The notes beneath the pieces were generated by a model that had not been told where the DNA came from, ran no database searches, and saw nothing but the letters and a program-made list of their open reading frames with translations. From Flavobacterium selenitireducens (GTDB lineage Bacteria; Bacteroidota; Bacteroidia; Flavobacteriales; Flavobacteriaceae), in contig NZ_JAAVIY010000006.1 in assembly GCF_014748335.1 (NCBI RefSeq), forward strand, positions 1 to 64,000: a DNA stretch of 64,000 bases, in the 5' to 3' direction. A program made the translations under genes and the position numbers. Position 1 is the first letter of the stretch; every line of letters begins with the position of its first letter. Below, one piece after another: positions 37,578-45,987 of the stretch.

Positions 37578-38411
37578 CTAATTTACATATTTTAGGGAAA
37601 CCCAATTGTTGCGCGAGAACTTTTTAACGTAGCTGAGGCCTCTTGCGGTGCAGCTTTCGTCGATGGCTTCAATGTCCTGCTCGTAAAATCCGCTGAGCAG
37701 CAAAATGGCACCTTTGTTTAGGCAATCCACATATTGTTGCATATCTGCCAGTAGAATATTGCGGTTGATGTTGGCGATGATCAAATCGTACGACTTCCCT
37801 TTGAGCAGTTCCGCGTCTCCCTCGTAAACCGAAATGTGTCGGCAACCGTTGCGTTGCGCATTCTCTATCGAATTGAGGTAACACCAGTTGTCGATGTCGA
37901 TCGCGTCGATGGGTTTCGCGCCCTTCATTTCGGCCAGGATCGCCAGTATCGCCGTCCCGCAACCCATATCGAGCGCTTTCATCCCGGCCACGTCGGTTTC
38001 GAGCAAATGCTGGATCATCATGTGCGTCGTCTCGTGATGGCCCGTCCCGAAACTCATCTTTGGCTCGATGACGATGTCGAATTCAGCCGACGTCTTCTCG
38101 TGGAAAGGCGCGCGCACGTAGCAACGGCCGTCAACCTCAATGGGCTCGAAGTGTTTTTCCCATTCCTCGTTCCAGTTCACCTGGTCGATCTCCTCGATGT
38201 GGTATTCGATCTTAAATTCCGGGGATTGTAAAATGAACAGACCTTCGAGAATATCTTCTGACCACAAATCTTTCTTGACATAAGCGGTCAGGCCGTCTTC
38301 GTTTTCGACAAAACTCTCGAAAGGTGTTTCGCCCAGTTCGGCGAGAAGGATTTCAGTCCCGGGCTGGGCAGGCGCTACCGTGAAATGGTAACCGAGGTAT
38401 ACATTGGCCAT
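37578..38411 (-). CDS. prmA: Ribosomal protein L11 methyltransferase
   Basis: A 277-residue cytoplasmic enzyme that methylates L11 with S-adenosylmethionine. The N-terminal substrate-recognition region is followed by the SAM-binding core: MSFGTGHHETTHMM, ALDMGCGTAILAI and LIIANINRNILL. Length is typical for Bacteroidota. It starts seven bases after the expected transcription start from TATCTTTG at 38425-38432, with clpS following. Confidence 0.95.
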   Translation of the reverse strand: MANVYLGYHFTVAPAQPGTEILLAELGETPFESFVENEDGLTAYVKKDLWSEDILEGLFILQSPEFKIEYHIEEIDQVNWNEEWEKHFEPIEVDGRCYVRAPFHEKTSAEFDIVIEPKMSFGTGHHETTHMMIQHLLETDVAGMKALDMGCGTAILAILAEMKGAKPIDAIDIDNWCYLNSIENAQRNGCRHISVYEGDAELLKGKSYDLIIANINRNILLADMQQYVDCLNKGAILLLSGFYEQDIEAIDESCTARGLSYVKKFSRNNWVSLKYVN

Positions 38412-38424
38412 TTTTTATTTTTTG

Positions 38425-38432
38425 CAAAGATA
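38425..38432 (-). promoter_or_regulatory. -7 element of prmA-clpS
   Basis: TATCTTTG on the minus strand, exact match, 13 bases from the ATG. Confidence 0.55.
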
Positions 38433-38549
38433 GTCGATGTTGTCGAATCGATGGCTGCGAATTGTTTATTTGGGCACATGTCTTTCGATGGAAATCTACC
38501 GGATTGTCGGAATTTCGCTGGAATTCAATCTTCAGGCATTTGTCCTATA

Positions 38550-38584
38550 TTCGACTTTTGACGTTCGACATTTTACTTTCGACT
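38550..38584 (+). repeat. Heptamer array (TTCGACT type) upstream of the porin
   Basis: TTCGACT, TTTGACG, TTCGACA, TTTTACT, TTCGACT in strict 7-bp register. The same unit family recurs at 56104-56152 upstream of ligA. It lies just upstream of the porin -7 box TAGATTTG (38593-38600). Confidence 0.6.
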
Positions 38585-38592
38585 AATTGAAT

Positions 38593-38600
38593 TAGATTTG
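38593..38600 (+). promoter_or_regulatory. -7 element of the porin gene
   Basis: TAGATTTG, exact TAnnTTTG match, 21 bases before ATG 38622. Confidence 0.5.
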
Positions 38601-38621
38601 CACCAAATTCACAACTGGCCA

Positions 38622-39845
38622 ATGAAGAAAATCGCACTGCTGTCCGCGCTTTTGATCGGATGGAACGCTTCCTCCCAAATTGTGGTCGGTCGCACCGACA
38701 ACGACAACGACCTCAAACTGACCACGCTACCGTATTACAATTTTGGAAAAGGCGTCGGATTGACTTCACCCGACAGTCTCTTCCAGCTCAATATCCGCTT
38801 TCGCATCCAAAACCGCGTGACGTATTACAATAATGAAGACGAAGATCCGGCCTACGATGGGCAAATCCGTCGTTTGCGTCTGAGATTTGACGGATACGTC
38901 GGCAACCCGAAGTTTCTTTACGCCATCCAGTTGTCGTTCGCTCCTGGAGATACAGGCGAAATCCGCGAAGGCGAAAACCTCAATATCATCCGCGATGCGG
39001 TAATTTACTACCGTCCGAATTCAAGTTGGAATTTCAGTTTCGGACAGACCAAACTACCCGGAAACCGCCAGCGCGTAAATTCGTCCGGTGGTTTGCAATT
39101 GACCGACCGCACGATCAACAACGCCCGTTTCACGATCGATCGCGACTTTGGATTCCAGGTGCACCAGCTCAATGAATTCAAGGACAAATTTTCTTATAAT
39201 TTCAAAGGAGCGGTTTCTACCGGGGAAGGCCGGAATGTGACGGGAAATGCCGACGACGGCGTGGCTTTGACAGGAAAAGCCGAGATTTTCCCTTTTGGCG
39301 CGTTCACTAAAGACGGTACTTATTTCGAGGGCGACCTCATGCGTGAGAAAACACCAAAGCTCATGTTGTCAGGCGGTTTCCAGCAGAACAATCTCGCAAG
39401 GCGCACCGGTGGCCAGTTAGGGGAGGAGCTGTTCAATCCGATGACGATGAAAAACGTGTTTGTCGATGCGATGCTCAAATACCAAGGCTGGTCGGCCATG
39501 GCGGCTTTTATGTCGAGAGCTACGGGCGAGGATCCTGTCACGGTAAATCCCGACGATCCTACGGACCTGCGCTATGTATACACCGGTCACGGTTTCGATT
39601 ACCAGTTGAGCTACCTTTTCCCGACAAATTACGAACTCATCGGGCGCTATTCGATCCAGCAGCCAAATTTCGAGATCTTTTCGTTGACTCCAAAGCAAAA
39701 GCAGTTTTCGCTCGGCCTTACCAAATACATCTGGGAACATACGTTCAAACTCCAGGGCGAGGTTACGTACGACATGCTCGACTACATCGACGGCAGCCAG
39801 CGCAATAACTGGTATGTTCGCTTCCAGGTCGAGATGGGAATCTGA
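38622..39845 (+). CDS. Porin of the OprP/OprO type (phosphate-selective porin family)
   Basis: A 407-residue outer-membrane barrel with a signal peptide (to ~residue 19, NASSQ) and strands throughout, beginning FQLNIRFRIQNRVTYYN and ending WYVRFQVEMGI with a terminal beta strand. The family includes phosphate- and polyphosphate-selective porins, but in Bacteroidota the specificity is usually unknown. A longer frame to 38598 starts with TTG inside the promoter box, so ATG 38622 is preferred. Single-gene unit; the next gene converges with no spacer. Confidence 0.8.
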   Translation: MKKIALLSALLIGWNASSQIVVGRTDNDNDLKLTTLPYYNFGKGVGLTSPDSLFQLNIRFRIQNRVTYYNNEDEDPAYDGQIRRLRLRFDGYVGNPKFLYAIQLSFAPGDTGEIREGENLNIIRDAVIYYRPNSSWNFSFGQTKLPGNRQRVNSSGGLQLTDRTINNARFTIDRDFGFQVHQLNEFKDKFSYNFKGAVSTGEGRNVTGNADDGVALTGKAEIFPFGAFTKDGTYFEGDLMREKTPKLMLSGGFQQNNLARRTGGQLGEELFNPMTMKNVFVDAMLKYQGWSAMAAFMSRATGEDPVTVNPDDPTDLRYVYTGHGFDYQLSYLFPTNYELIGRYSIQQPNFEIFSLTPKQKQFSLGLTKYIWEHTFKLQGEVTYDMLDYIDGSQRNNWYVRFQVEMGI

Positions 39846-40268
39846 TTATTCGGGAAAGTCAAGCTTAAAGACGAAAATTTTCATATAACGCTCATTGTTC
39901 GCTTCATACGAATACGTGAGCGTTCTCTTTTCGGCGTTGAGCACGATGCGGCTCTTGAGTATCTTGGATCGCAGCGACCAGATGCTTTCCCCGTTCTCAG
40001 ACTGGTAAGCGGTGATATTGCCGTGAAACATTCGGGTTTTTCCGTCGTCGGTCATCGAAAGGACGGCATAACCGCTGGCTTTGTTGACTTGCTCGCGGAT
40101 GTCGATCATCGAATGTTCTTCCTCGTTGTCCTTTAATTCATACGATTGTGTTTTGTCGTTCCACATAAAAAACTGTCGGGAACTCGAGGTGTAGCGCAAT
40201 TGCGAATCGGTTTGGGCAAACGCGATTTGGCCGACTAAGAGTAGGATAAGGGCAATTAAGTGTTTCAT
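39846..40268 (-). CDS. Secreted protein of unknown function (140 aa)
   Basis: Signal peptide (LVGQIAFAQ) and a mature domain of about 120 residues, rich in beta strands and charged residues (NDKTQSYELKDNEEEHSMIDIREQV). No motif recognised. It is transcribed from TACTTTTG at 40309-40316 and abuts the converging porin gene. Confidence 0.7.
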   Translation of the reverse strand: MKHLIALILLLVGQIAFAQTDSQLRYTSSSRQFFMWNDKTQSYELKDNEEEHSMIDIREQVNKASGYAVLSMTDDGKTRMFHGNITAYQSENGESIWSLRSKILKSRIVLNAEKRTLTYSYEANNERYMKIFVFKLDFPE

Positions 40269-40308
40269 TTTCAGGTTTTAGGGCGGCACTTAAACGCCAG
40301 AACTCGTG

Positions 40309-40316
40309 CAAAAGTA
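40309..40316 (-). promoter_or_regulatory. -7 element of the 140-aa secreted protein gene
   Basis: TACTTTTG on the minus strand, exact match, 40 bases from the ATG. Confidence 0.5.
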
Positions 40317-40334
40317 TAAAAGAAAAAGTTAAAC

Positions 40335-40985
40335 TTATTTATCCTTGCAATTTTTGAGCTCGTGCTCCAACACATAGATGCGTGACTTCAGGCTTTTGAA
40401 GTTATGAATCGCCGGCTGGGTATTTTTAAAGCTGATCTCAGCCGCTTTGCAATCTCCTTGTTTGATGAGCGCCTTTGTCATATTGTAATACGACATATAA
40501 TACGATTTTTCATCGTCGGTTTGCGTCAGGGTGTATTTGGAAATGATGATGCATTTGTCGTATTCCCCGTTGAGGTAATAACTTCTGCCCAAATGGACGC
40601 CGGCATTGAGTTGGGTCGGATCAAAAATAATATGGGAACGGTTGTAATAATCGACGGCTTCGGCAAAATTGCCCGTCTCGTAGGCGACATGACCGAGGTT
40701 CGTAAGCACCACGGCATTCACCGGTTCGCGTTCGAGGGCACGCAACAAGTATTGCCTGGCATCGGCAAAATTTCCCTTTTCGAACAAGGCCAACCCTTTT
40801 TCACAAAGATTTTTGGCGTCCATGTCGGAAAATTTCATGCGTTGCTGGTAGTGATGAAGGCCGCTTCGTTTATCTTCTGCCGAAACCAAATGTTGCGTAT
40901 CGTCCGCCTCGGCTCTGTTGCCGCCGCAGTCTAGATTTACGATCGCAAATAGCAGTAACGGGATAAATGAAACGACCTTCCTCAT
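40335..40985 (-). CDS. TPR-repeat lipoprotein
   Basis: A 216-residue exported protein with a signal ending NLDC (Cys20), then three to four tetratricopeptide repeats between ~55 and 180 (AKNLCEKGLALFEKGNFADARQYLLRALEREP; AVVLTNLGHVAYETGNFAEAVDYY). TPRs mediate protein contacts, so it is probably a scaffold in the cell envelope. It follows tpiA by 11 bases on the same strand and is likely co-transcribed with tlpA-like and tpiA genes, although no functional link is obvious. Confidence 0.78.
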   Translation of the reverse strand: MRKVVSFIPLLLFAIVNLDCGGNRAEADDTQHLVSAEDKRSGLHHYQQRMKFSDMDAKNLCEKGLALFEKGNFADARQYLLRALEREPVNAVVLTNLGHVAYETGNFAEAVDYYNRSHIIFDPTQLNAGVHLGRSYYLNGEYDKCIIISKYTLTQTDDEKSYYMSYYNMTKALIKQGDCKAAEISFKNTQPAIHNFKSLKSRIYVLEHELKNCKDK

Positions 40986-40996
40986 AAACTGCTAGA

Positions 40997-41749
40997 TTAG
41001 ATGGCAGATGCGATGGCGGCAAAATCATCGGCTTTGAGTGCTGCTCCACCGATAAGACCTCCGTCGACGTCTGGTTTTGAAAAAATTTCTTTTGCATTAT
41101 CCGGCTTGACGCTCCCTCCGTAAAGAATGGACACATTTTCGGCAATTTCGCTTCCGAACTTTTTTTCAACGGTCTCTCGAATGAACGCGTGCATTTCCTG
41201 GGCTTGATCTGGAGAGGCCGTTTCACCGGTTCCTATCGCCCAAACCGGCTCATACGCCAGGATGATGCGCTCCCAGTTTTTGTCCTCGATATGAAAAAGC
41301 CCGTCCCTGAGCTGGGTTTCGACCACGTTGAAATGATTGTTGTCCTTGCGATCCTGGAGCTCTTCCCCGAAACAAAAAATCACGGTCATGTCGTGCTTTA
41401 GCGCCGCGTCGGTTTTTTTGGCGATGATGTCGTCGGTTTCGCCGAAATAGCTGCGTCTTTCGGAATGGCCAAGGATCACGGTTTCCACACCGATGCTTTT
41501 GAGCATGTCAGCCGAAATCTCGCCCGTGAAAGCGCCGTTCTCCGCCTGGTGCATGTTTTGGGCCGCCACTGCTATGTTGGTAAATTCAAGATGCTGCACC
41601 GCCGATGCGAGGTTCACGAAAGTAGGAGCCACCACGAACTGGGCTTCGACGTCAGCCGGAAGCTTGTCGATGAGTTCGTTGAGCAGGTCTTCGGTTTCTT
41701 CGGCGTTCTTGTTCATTTTCCAGTTGCCGGCCACTATTTTTTGTCTCAT
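40997..41749 (-). CDS. tpiA: Triose-phosphate isomerase
   Basis: A 250-residue glycolytic enzyme interconverting dihydroxyacetone phosphate and glyceraldehyde 3-phosphate. Active-site residues are Lys11 (NWKMN), His95 (GHSERR) and Glu167 (AYEPVWAIGTG), with the phosphate-binding GGAAL near the end. Normal length, cytoplasmic. Its ATG overlaps the stop of the upstream thioredoxin gene by one base (TAATG), so translation is coupled. Confidence 0.97.
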   Translation of the reverse strand: MRQKIVAGNWKMNKNAEETEDLLNELIDKLPADVEAQFVVAPTFVNLASAVQHLEFTNIAVAAQNMHQAENGAFTGEISADMLKSIGVETVILGHSERRSYFGETDDIIAKKTDAALKHDMTVIFCFGEELQDRKDNNHFNVVETQLRDGLFHIEDKNWERIILAYEPVWAIGTGETASPDQAQEMHAFIRETVEKKFGSEIAENVSILYGGSVKPDNAKEIFSKPDVDGGLIGGAALKADDFAAIASAI

Positions 41750-42246
41750 TATTTTTTTAGTTGGTTAAGGGTTTTGTCTATTTTGTCGAAGTCCGTCTCG
41801 ATGGCGCGATAGGTTGCGATCTTGCCGGTTTTGTCCACGATGATATAACGTGGGATCCAATCGAGGTCGATCGCTTTGCCGAATTTGCCTTTCATACCGT
41901 CGGTGGCCCAATAATGGTCGCCTTTAAGTTCGTGTTTTGCAATTCCGGACTCCCATTTGTCTTTGGCCTTGTCCATCGAAATGAACACGTAATCGGCTTC
42001 CGGATGAGCCGCCTGGAGTGATTTAAGCTTCGGCATAGCCTTGACGCAATCGCCACACCAAGACGCCCAGACTTCTATCACAAGCGTTTTGCCTTTGTGC
42101 TTTTGCAGGATTTCCGACAGCGTGGCCGAACCGTCTTCGAGCGTGGTCAGCGGTTCGGAGAGCGCCTCTTTGGCGAATTCCGACTTTTGCGCTTGGGAAC
42201 AAGAAAAGATACCGGCCAAAAGGACCGCTAAAGCTATTTTTTTCAT
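41749..42246 (-). CDS. TlpA-like thioredoxin-fold lipoprotein
   Basis: A 165-residue thiol-disulphide oxidoreductase tethered to the membrane (lipobox FSC, Cys16). The active site is Trp63-Cys-Gly-Asp-Cys67 in WASWCGDCVKAMP; the cis-proline region and DWIPRYIIVDKTGK follow. It likely reduces disulphides in envelope proteins. The frame extends ten codons upstream to 42276 into the promoter; ATG 42246 opens the signal peptide. First gene of the tlpA-tpiA-TPR operon, with promoter box TACCTTTG at 42274-42281. Confidence 0.87.
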   Translation of the reverse strand: MKKIALAVLLAGIFSCSQAQKSEFAKEALSEPLTTLEDGSATLSEILQKHKGKTLVIEVWASWCGDCVKAMPKLKSLQAAHPEADYVFISMDKAKDKWESGIAKHELKGDHYWATDGMKGKFGKAIDLDWIPRYIIVDKTGKIATYRAIETDFDKIDKTLNQLKK

Positions 42247-42273
42247 GTCTGGTGCATTTTTGCGTTGAACACG

Positions 42274-42281
42274 CAAAGGTA
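42274..42281 (-). promoter_or_regulatory. -7 element of the tlpA-like/tpiA operon
   Basis: TACCTTTG on the minus strand, exact match, 27 bases from the ATG. Confidence 0.5.
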
Positions 42282-42403
42282 ACTTCGCTAAAGTAGAAAG
42301 TTTCCCAAATAAAACGTAATATTTTTTAAGGGAAAAACGGCCCGTATTATCCTACCGTGAAGCTATCGTTATCTTATCGATCAGCGAAGTGAATGCGGCA
42401 AAG

Positions 42404-42703
42404 TCAATGGTTGGATGCTTGCCGATGCGTCTGTTTTTGCTTTTCGTCGTCGAGGAAAACAACGGGCGAACCTGATTTTCTGCGTTTCTGTTTCTTGCGA
42501 AGTCGGTACAATTTCCGCAAAATTAGCCCGATACCGACCAACGCTGCGGCCATAAACAAATAGCCTGCGACGATGTGAAACGTATTGCCTAAAATCGGGT
42601 CTTCCTTGACCGAAACCCATTCCAAGAGGACGTATCCCAATACAAATAACGCCACACATAGTGCGATACCCTTATATAACCTGGCTCTTTCCTCTCTGAA
42701 CAT
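42404..42703 (-). CDS. Small two-helix membrane protein
   Basis: A 99-residue protein with two membrane helices (~12-30 and ~43-62) and a basic cytoplasmic tail (LRKLYRLRKKQKRRK). No domain recognised. It lies 27 bases after the DoxX-like gene on the same strand and is probably in its transcript. Confidence 0.65.
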   Translation of the reverse strand: MFREERARLYKGIALCVALFVLGYVLLEWVSVKEDPILGNTFHIVAGYLFMAAALVGIGLILRKLYRLRKKQKRRKSGSPVVFLDDEKQKQTHRQASNH

Positions 42704-42730
42704 TAACTGGTTGGTTTGGTAGTTGCGAAT

Positions 42731-43834
42731 TTAGTCGAGTTTTAGGTTGGCGCTGTCTCTCCAATGCAATTTTTGCCCTATCACGCCTTTTTTTACCACG
42801 ACAAGGCTGGGATTGGCGCGCTCGATGGTCTTCAGTGTCGTGGCGTCGCAAAAATAGTAATCGAAACTGTGGGCATACTTTTTCTTCGCGGCGTCCACTT
42901 CTTCGGCCAGGCCGGCCGTCATCAGGATCACTTTATAACCTTTGGCACGGGCGCCTTTTGCAATCGATTCGAGTTTAGACATGCCTTCTTCGTTCGATTG
43001 TTTTAAGTCGTAGGCGACGAACATAAGCAGCTTCGGCTCTTTGAGCAAATCGTCTTTATAGTCGGATCCGTCAAGTTCCATCGTAAAATCGTGTATAGGC
43101 GGGACGTAACCCTGGGAAATAACCTTGTCGATGCGCTCGACGAACTTCGCATCTGCCGGAAGGTTCATCAAATCGTTCTCGCCGAATTCCTTTTTCACGC
43201 CTCCGACCTCGTATATGAAGACCATTTCGATCTTGGCGCGTTCGGCTCCTTCGGGAAACTCCATTCCTTTCTGGATGTCGGTTCCCACTTTATAGGCGCG
43301 AAAATCTTTTATAGGCAAGTGATTGAGCACCCAATAGGCCATGAATCCGCAAAGTAAAAAACTGGCCACGACGACTCCGTTCGTGAGATTTTTGGATAGG
43401 AACGGCCGGATCAGTTTCTGGTTGAAGAACAGGATCAGGATGAAAAACAACAGCACGATGTCTTTCGTGAACGACTCCCAAGGCGTAAGTTTCAAGGCAT
43501 CGCCGAAGCATCCGCAGTCGGTAACCTTATTGAAATAAGCCGAGTAGAAGGTGAGAAACGTAAAGAAAACGATCATCAGCAACAAACTCCAAATCGTGAA
43601 TTTAATCTTGAATCCGAACAGCAGCATAACGCCGAGCACGACCTCGAAGATCACGACGAATACCGCGATGGCCAATGCCAACGGCGTCAGGAAAGGCAGG
43701 TTGAGCACCGGTTCACTGAAGTATTCCTCGAGTTTGTATCCGAAGCCGACCGGGTCGTTCAACTTGATCAATCCCGAAATAATAAATAGAATTCCTACAA
43801 ATATGCGTGAAAACTGGGTAATGACATTTCTCAT
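42731..43834 (-). CDS. DoxX/BT_3928-type membrane protein
   Basis: A 367-residue protein. The N-terminal half is a four-helix DoxX/MauE-type domain (SGLIKLNDPVGFGYKLEEYF; later TDCGCFGDALKLTPWESFTKD, with the paired cysteines of the MauE-like subgroup). The C-terminal half, from ~195, has a thioredoxin-like fold with no CxxC. Proteins of this type are widespread in Bacteroidota and are thought to act in redox handling at the inner membrane; the exact role is not known. It follows the DUF1599 gene by 36 bases in the same direction. Confidence 0.8.
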   Translation of the reverse strand: MRNVITQFSRIFVGILFIISGLIKLNDPVGFGYKLEEYFSEPVLNLPFLTPLALAIAVFVVIFEVVLGVMLLFGFKIKFTIWSLLLMIVFFTFLTFYSAYFNKVTDCGCFGDALKLTPWESFTKDIVLLFFILILFFNQKLIRPFLSKNLTNGVVVASFLLCGFMAYWVLNHLPIKDFRAYKVGTDIQKGMEFPEGAERAKIEMVFIYEVGGVKKEFGENDLMNLPADAKFVERIDKVISQGYVPPIHDFTMELDGSDYKDDLLKEPKLLMFVAYDLKQSNEEGMSKLESIAKGARAKGYKVILMTAGLAEEVDAAKKKYAHSFDYYFCDATTLKTIERANPSLVVVKKGVIGQKLHWRDSANLKLD

Positions 43835-43870
43835 CCTGATGGTGGCAAAAGCCTTTAATGTTCGTTTTTG

Positions 43871-44413
43871 TTAAGCGGTCTCGCCCATATGGATCAAGGC
43901 GAAAACGGAATAATTGATCATGTCCTGGTAATTCGCATCAATCCCTTCGGACACGAGCGTCTTTCCTTTGTTGTCCTCGATTTGCTTGACGCGCAGCACC
44001 TTTTGCAAAATCAGGTCGGTAAGCGAACTGATCCTCATATCGCGCCATGCTTCTCCATAATCGTGGTTCTTGGCTTCCATGAGTTGCTTGGTTTCCGATA
44101 TTTTTGCGTCGTACAATCGCGTGGCTTTTGCCGTGTCGAGGTCGGGTTGTTCGGCCACACCAAGCTCGAGTTGGATCAGGGCCATTATCGAATAATTGAT
44201 GATGCCCACAAATTCAGAAGCTTCGCCTTCGTTGACTTTGCGCACCTCGTTTTCCTGCAAGCTCCTGATTCGCTGGGCTTTGATGAAAATCTGGTCGGTA
44301 AGCGAAGGCAATCTCAGTATTCGCCATGCGCTTCCGTAATCGGTCATCTTGTTCACGAAAAGGGAGCGGCAGGCGGCGATCACGCCATCGTATTGCTGCG
44401 AGGTGTTGCGCAT
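43871..44413 (-). CDS. DUF1599 protein
   Basis: A 180-residue cytoplasmic protein made of two copies of the DUF1599 (nucleotide-modification-associated) domain: WRILRLPSLTDQIFIKAQRIRSLQE and WRDMRISSLTDLILQKVLRVKQIED mark the repeat, each followed by a GIINYSIMALIQ / DMINYSVFALIH helix. Role unknown. The open frame begins at ATG 44434, but TATTTTTG at 44440-44447 is an exact -7 box that would place the transcript start on that codon; ATG 44413 (MRNTSQQYDG) is therefore more likely, though a leaderless start at 44434 cannot be excluded. Confidence 0.78.
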   Translation of the reverse strand: MRNTSQQYDGVIAACRSLFVNKMTDYGSAWRILRLPSLTDQIFIKAQRIRSLQENEVRKVNEGEASEFVGIINYSIMALIQLELGVAEQPDLDTAKATRLYDAKISETKQLMEAKNHDYGEAWRDMRISSLTDLILQKVLRVKQIEDNKGKTLVSEGIDANYQDMINYSVFALIHMGETA

Positions 44414-44439
44414 TAACTGTATATTTGTGTGCATGGTTC

Positions 44440-44447
44440 CAAAAATA
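44440..44447 (-). promoter_or_regulatory. -7 element of the DUF1599-DoxX transcript
   Basis: TATTTTTG on the minus strand, exact match to TAnnTTTG. Confidence 0.5.
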
Positions 44448-44520
44448 GAAAAATATTTGAACGTAGGCCTGAAATCGCGTATAAACCCGATATCGATTTA
44501 TCCTAAAAATTTCTAACTGA

Positions 44521-45342
44521 ATGACAATCAATTGCAAAGGCACCCTTGTCGATCTGTCACATCCGAAAGTGATGGGAATCCTGAACATCACGCCCGATTC
44601 GTTTTTTGACGGCGGACAATACAAAAGCGACGGCCAGGTGCTTCGCCGTGCCGAAAAAATACTGTCGGACGGCGCTTCGTTTATCGACATAGGCGGCTAT
44701 TCTTCAAGGCCCGGTGCCGATTTCGTGAGCGAAGAAGAAGAGATCGCACGTCTGTTGCCCGCCATCGAAATCGTCCTCAAGGAATTCCCCGAAGCATTGC
44801 TATCCATCGACACGTTCAGGTCTGCCGTTGCAACAGCCTGCATCAACCGTGGCGCGGCGATCGTAAATGACATTTCGGGCGGATGGCTCGACGATCGCAT
44901 GCTCGAGACCGTCGCGGGTCTTCAGGTTCCGTATATCGCGATGCACATGAGAGGAACGCCGGCTACCATGCAGCAGTTCACGCAGTATGAGGATTTGGTC
45001 AGGGAAGTGATGCATTATTTTTCAGAACGCGTCTTCCAGGCGCGCCAACTGGGACTCAACGATATCATCATCGATCCTGGTTTCGGATTTTCCAAAACGC
45101 TTTCGCAGAATTACGAACTCCTGCACAAACTCGAAGCTTTCCAGTTTTTGGAATTGCCGGTTCTCGTTGGGATTTCCAGAAAGTCGATGATATACAAATT
45201 GCTGGAAACCAAAGCGGAAGAAGCGCTCAACGGAACGACCGTCTTAAATACGATCGCGCTTTCGAAAGGCGCCAGTATCCTAAGGGTACACGATGTAAAG
45301 GAAGCCGTGGAATGCGTGCGCATCGTGTCGCAATTCTCATGA
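44521..45342 (+). CDS. folP: Dihydropteroate synthase
   Basis: A 273-residue cytoplasmic enzyme of folate synthesis that joins p-aminobenzoate to dihydropterin pyrophosphate; the sulphonamide target. Signatures: VMGILNITPDSFFDGG, DIGGYSSRPGA, NDISGG, YIAMHMRGTP and DPGFGFSKT. Normal length. It is divergent from the DUF1599 gene, and no other fol gene is adjacent. Confidence 0.97.
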   Translation: MTINCKGTLVDLSHPKVMGILNITPDSFFDGGQYKSDGQVLRRAEKILSDGASFIDIGGYSSRPGADFVSEEEEIARLLPAIEIVLKEFPEALLSIDTFRSAVATACINRGAAIVNDISGGWLDDRMLETVAGLQVPYIAMHMRGTPATMQQFTQYEDLVREVMHYFSERVFQARQLGLNDIIIDPGFGFSKTLSQNYELLHKLEAFQFLELPVLVGISRKSMIYKLLETKAEEALNGTTVLNTIALSKGASILRVHDVKEAVECVRIVSQFS

Positions 45343-45400
45343 GCAGCCGCTTAAGGATCGCATCGGGAGCCAAAAATACATGTGGCAAAACGCTTTGTCG

Positions 45401-45874
45401 TTACTGATGATGATACGGTTCGCCTTTGAGGATCGTAAAGGCGCGGTAGAGTTGTTCGATTATGAAAAGCCGCACCATCTGGTGGGAAAACGTCATCGCG
45501 GAAAGTGAAATCTTGCCGTTGGCCTTGGCGTAGACGGCGTCCGAAAAGCCGTAAGGCCCGCCGATGACAAAAACCAATGTCTTGATCCCGGAATTCATTT
45601 TCTTTTGCAATTCTTGGGAAAAACCGACGCTTGAGAACGATTTCCCGTTTTCGTCCAACAGGATCAGCTGGTCGGTGGGCGAAAGTTTGGACAGGATGAG
45701 ATCGCCTTCTTTTTCCTTTTGCTGGCTTTCCGAAAAATTTTTCACGTTTTTGATATCGGGAATGATCTCGAGCTCAAATTTTATGTAGAACGACAGCCGC
45801 CTGGTATAGTCGTCCATGAGGTGCTGAAGCTCTTTATTGTCGGTTTTGCCGATGGCGAGAAGGCGGATGTTCAT
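45401..45874 (-). CDS. rlmH: 23S rRNA (pseudouridine1915-N3)-methyltransferase RlmH
   Basis: A 157-residue SPOUT-class methyltransferase acting on helix 69 of 23S rRNA. It opens MNIRLLAIGKTDNKEL and carries the knot motifs VFVIGGPYGFSD and LSAMTFSHQMVRLFIIEQLYRA. The exact -7 box TACTTTTG at 45879-45886 ends four bases before the ATG, so the mRNA may be leaderless. It is divergent from nadC. Confidence 0.96.
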   Translation of the reverse strand: MNIRLLAIGKTDNKELQHLMDDYTRRLSFYIKFELEIIPDIKNVKNFSESQQKEKEGDLILSKLSPTDQLILLDENGKSFSSVGFSQELQKKMNSGIKTLVFVIGGPYGFSDAVYAKANGKISLSAMTFSHQMVRLFIIEQLYRAFTILKGEPYHHQ

Positions 45875-45878
45875 GCAA

Positions 45879-45886
45879 CAAAAGTA
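45879..45886 (-). promoter_or_regulatory. -7 element of rlmH, adjoining the start codon
   Basis: TACTTTTG on the minus strand, exact match; four bases separate it from the ATG, the same spacing as at the permease leader peptide. Confidence 0.5.
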
Positions 45887-45987
45887 TGTTTTTTTGTATT
45901 TCCGATGGTTGTTTTTGCGAAATCGGCGCGCGGCATCTTATCGGAAAAAGCAAATAAAACCCTATTTTAGCGGCACAAAATCCGTAT

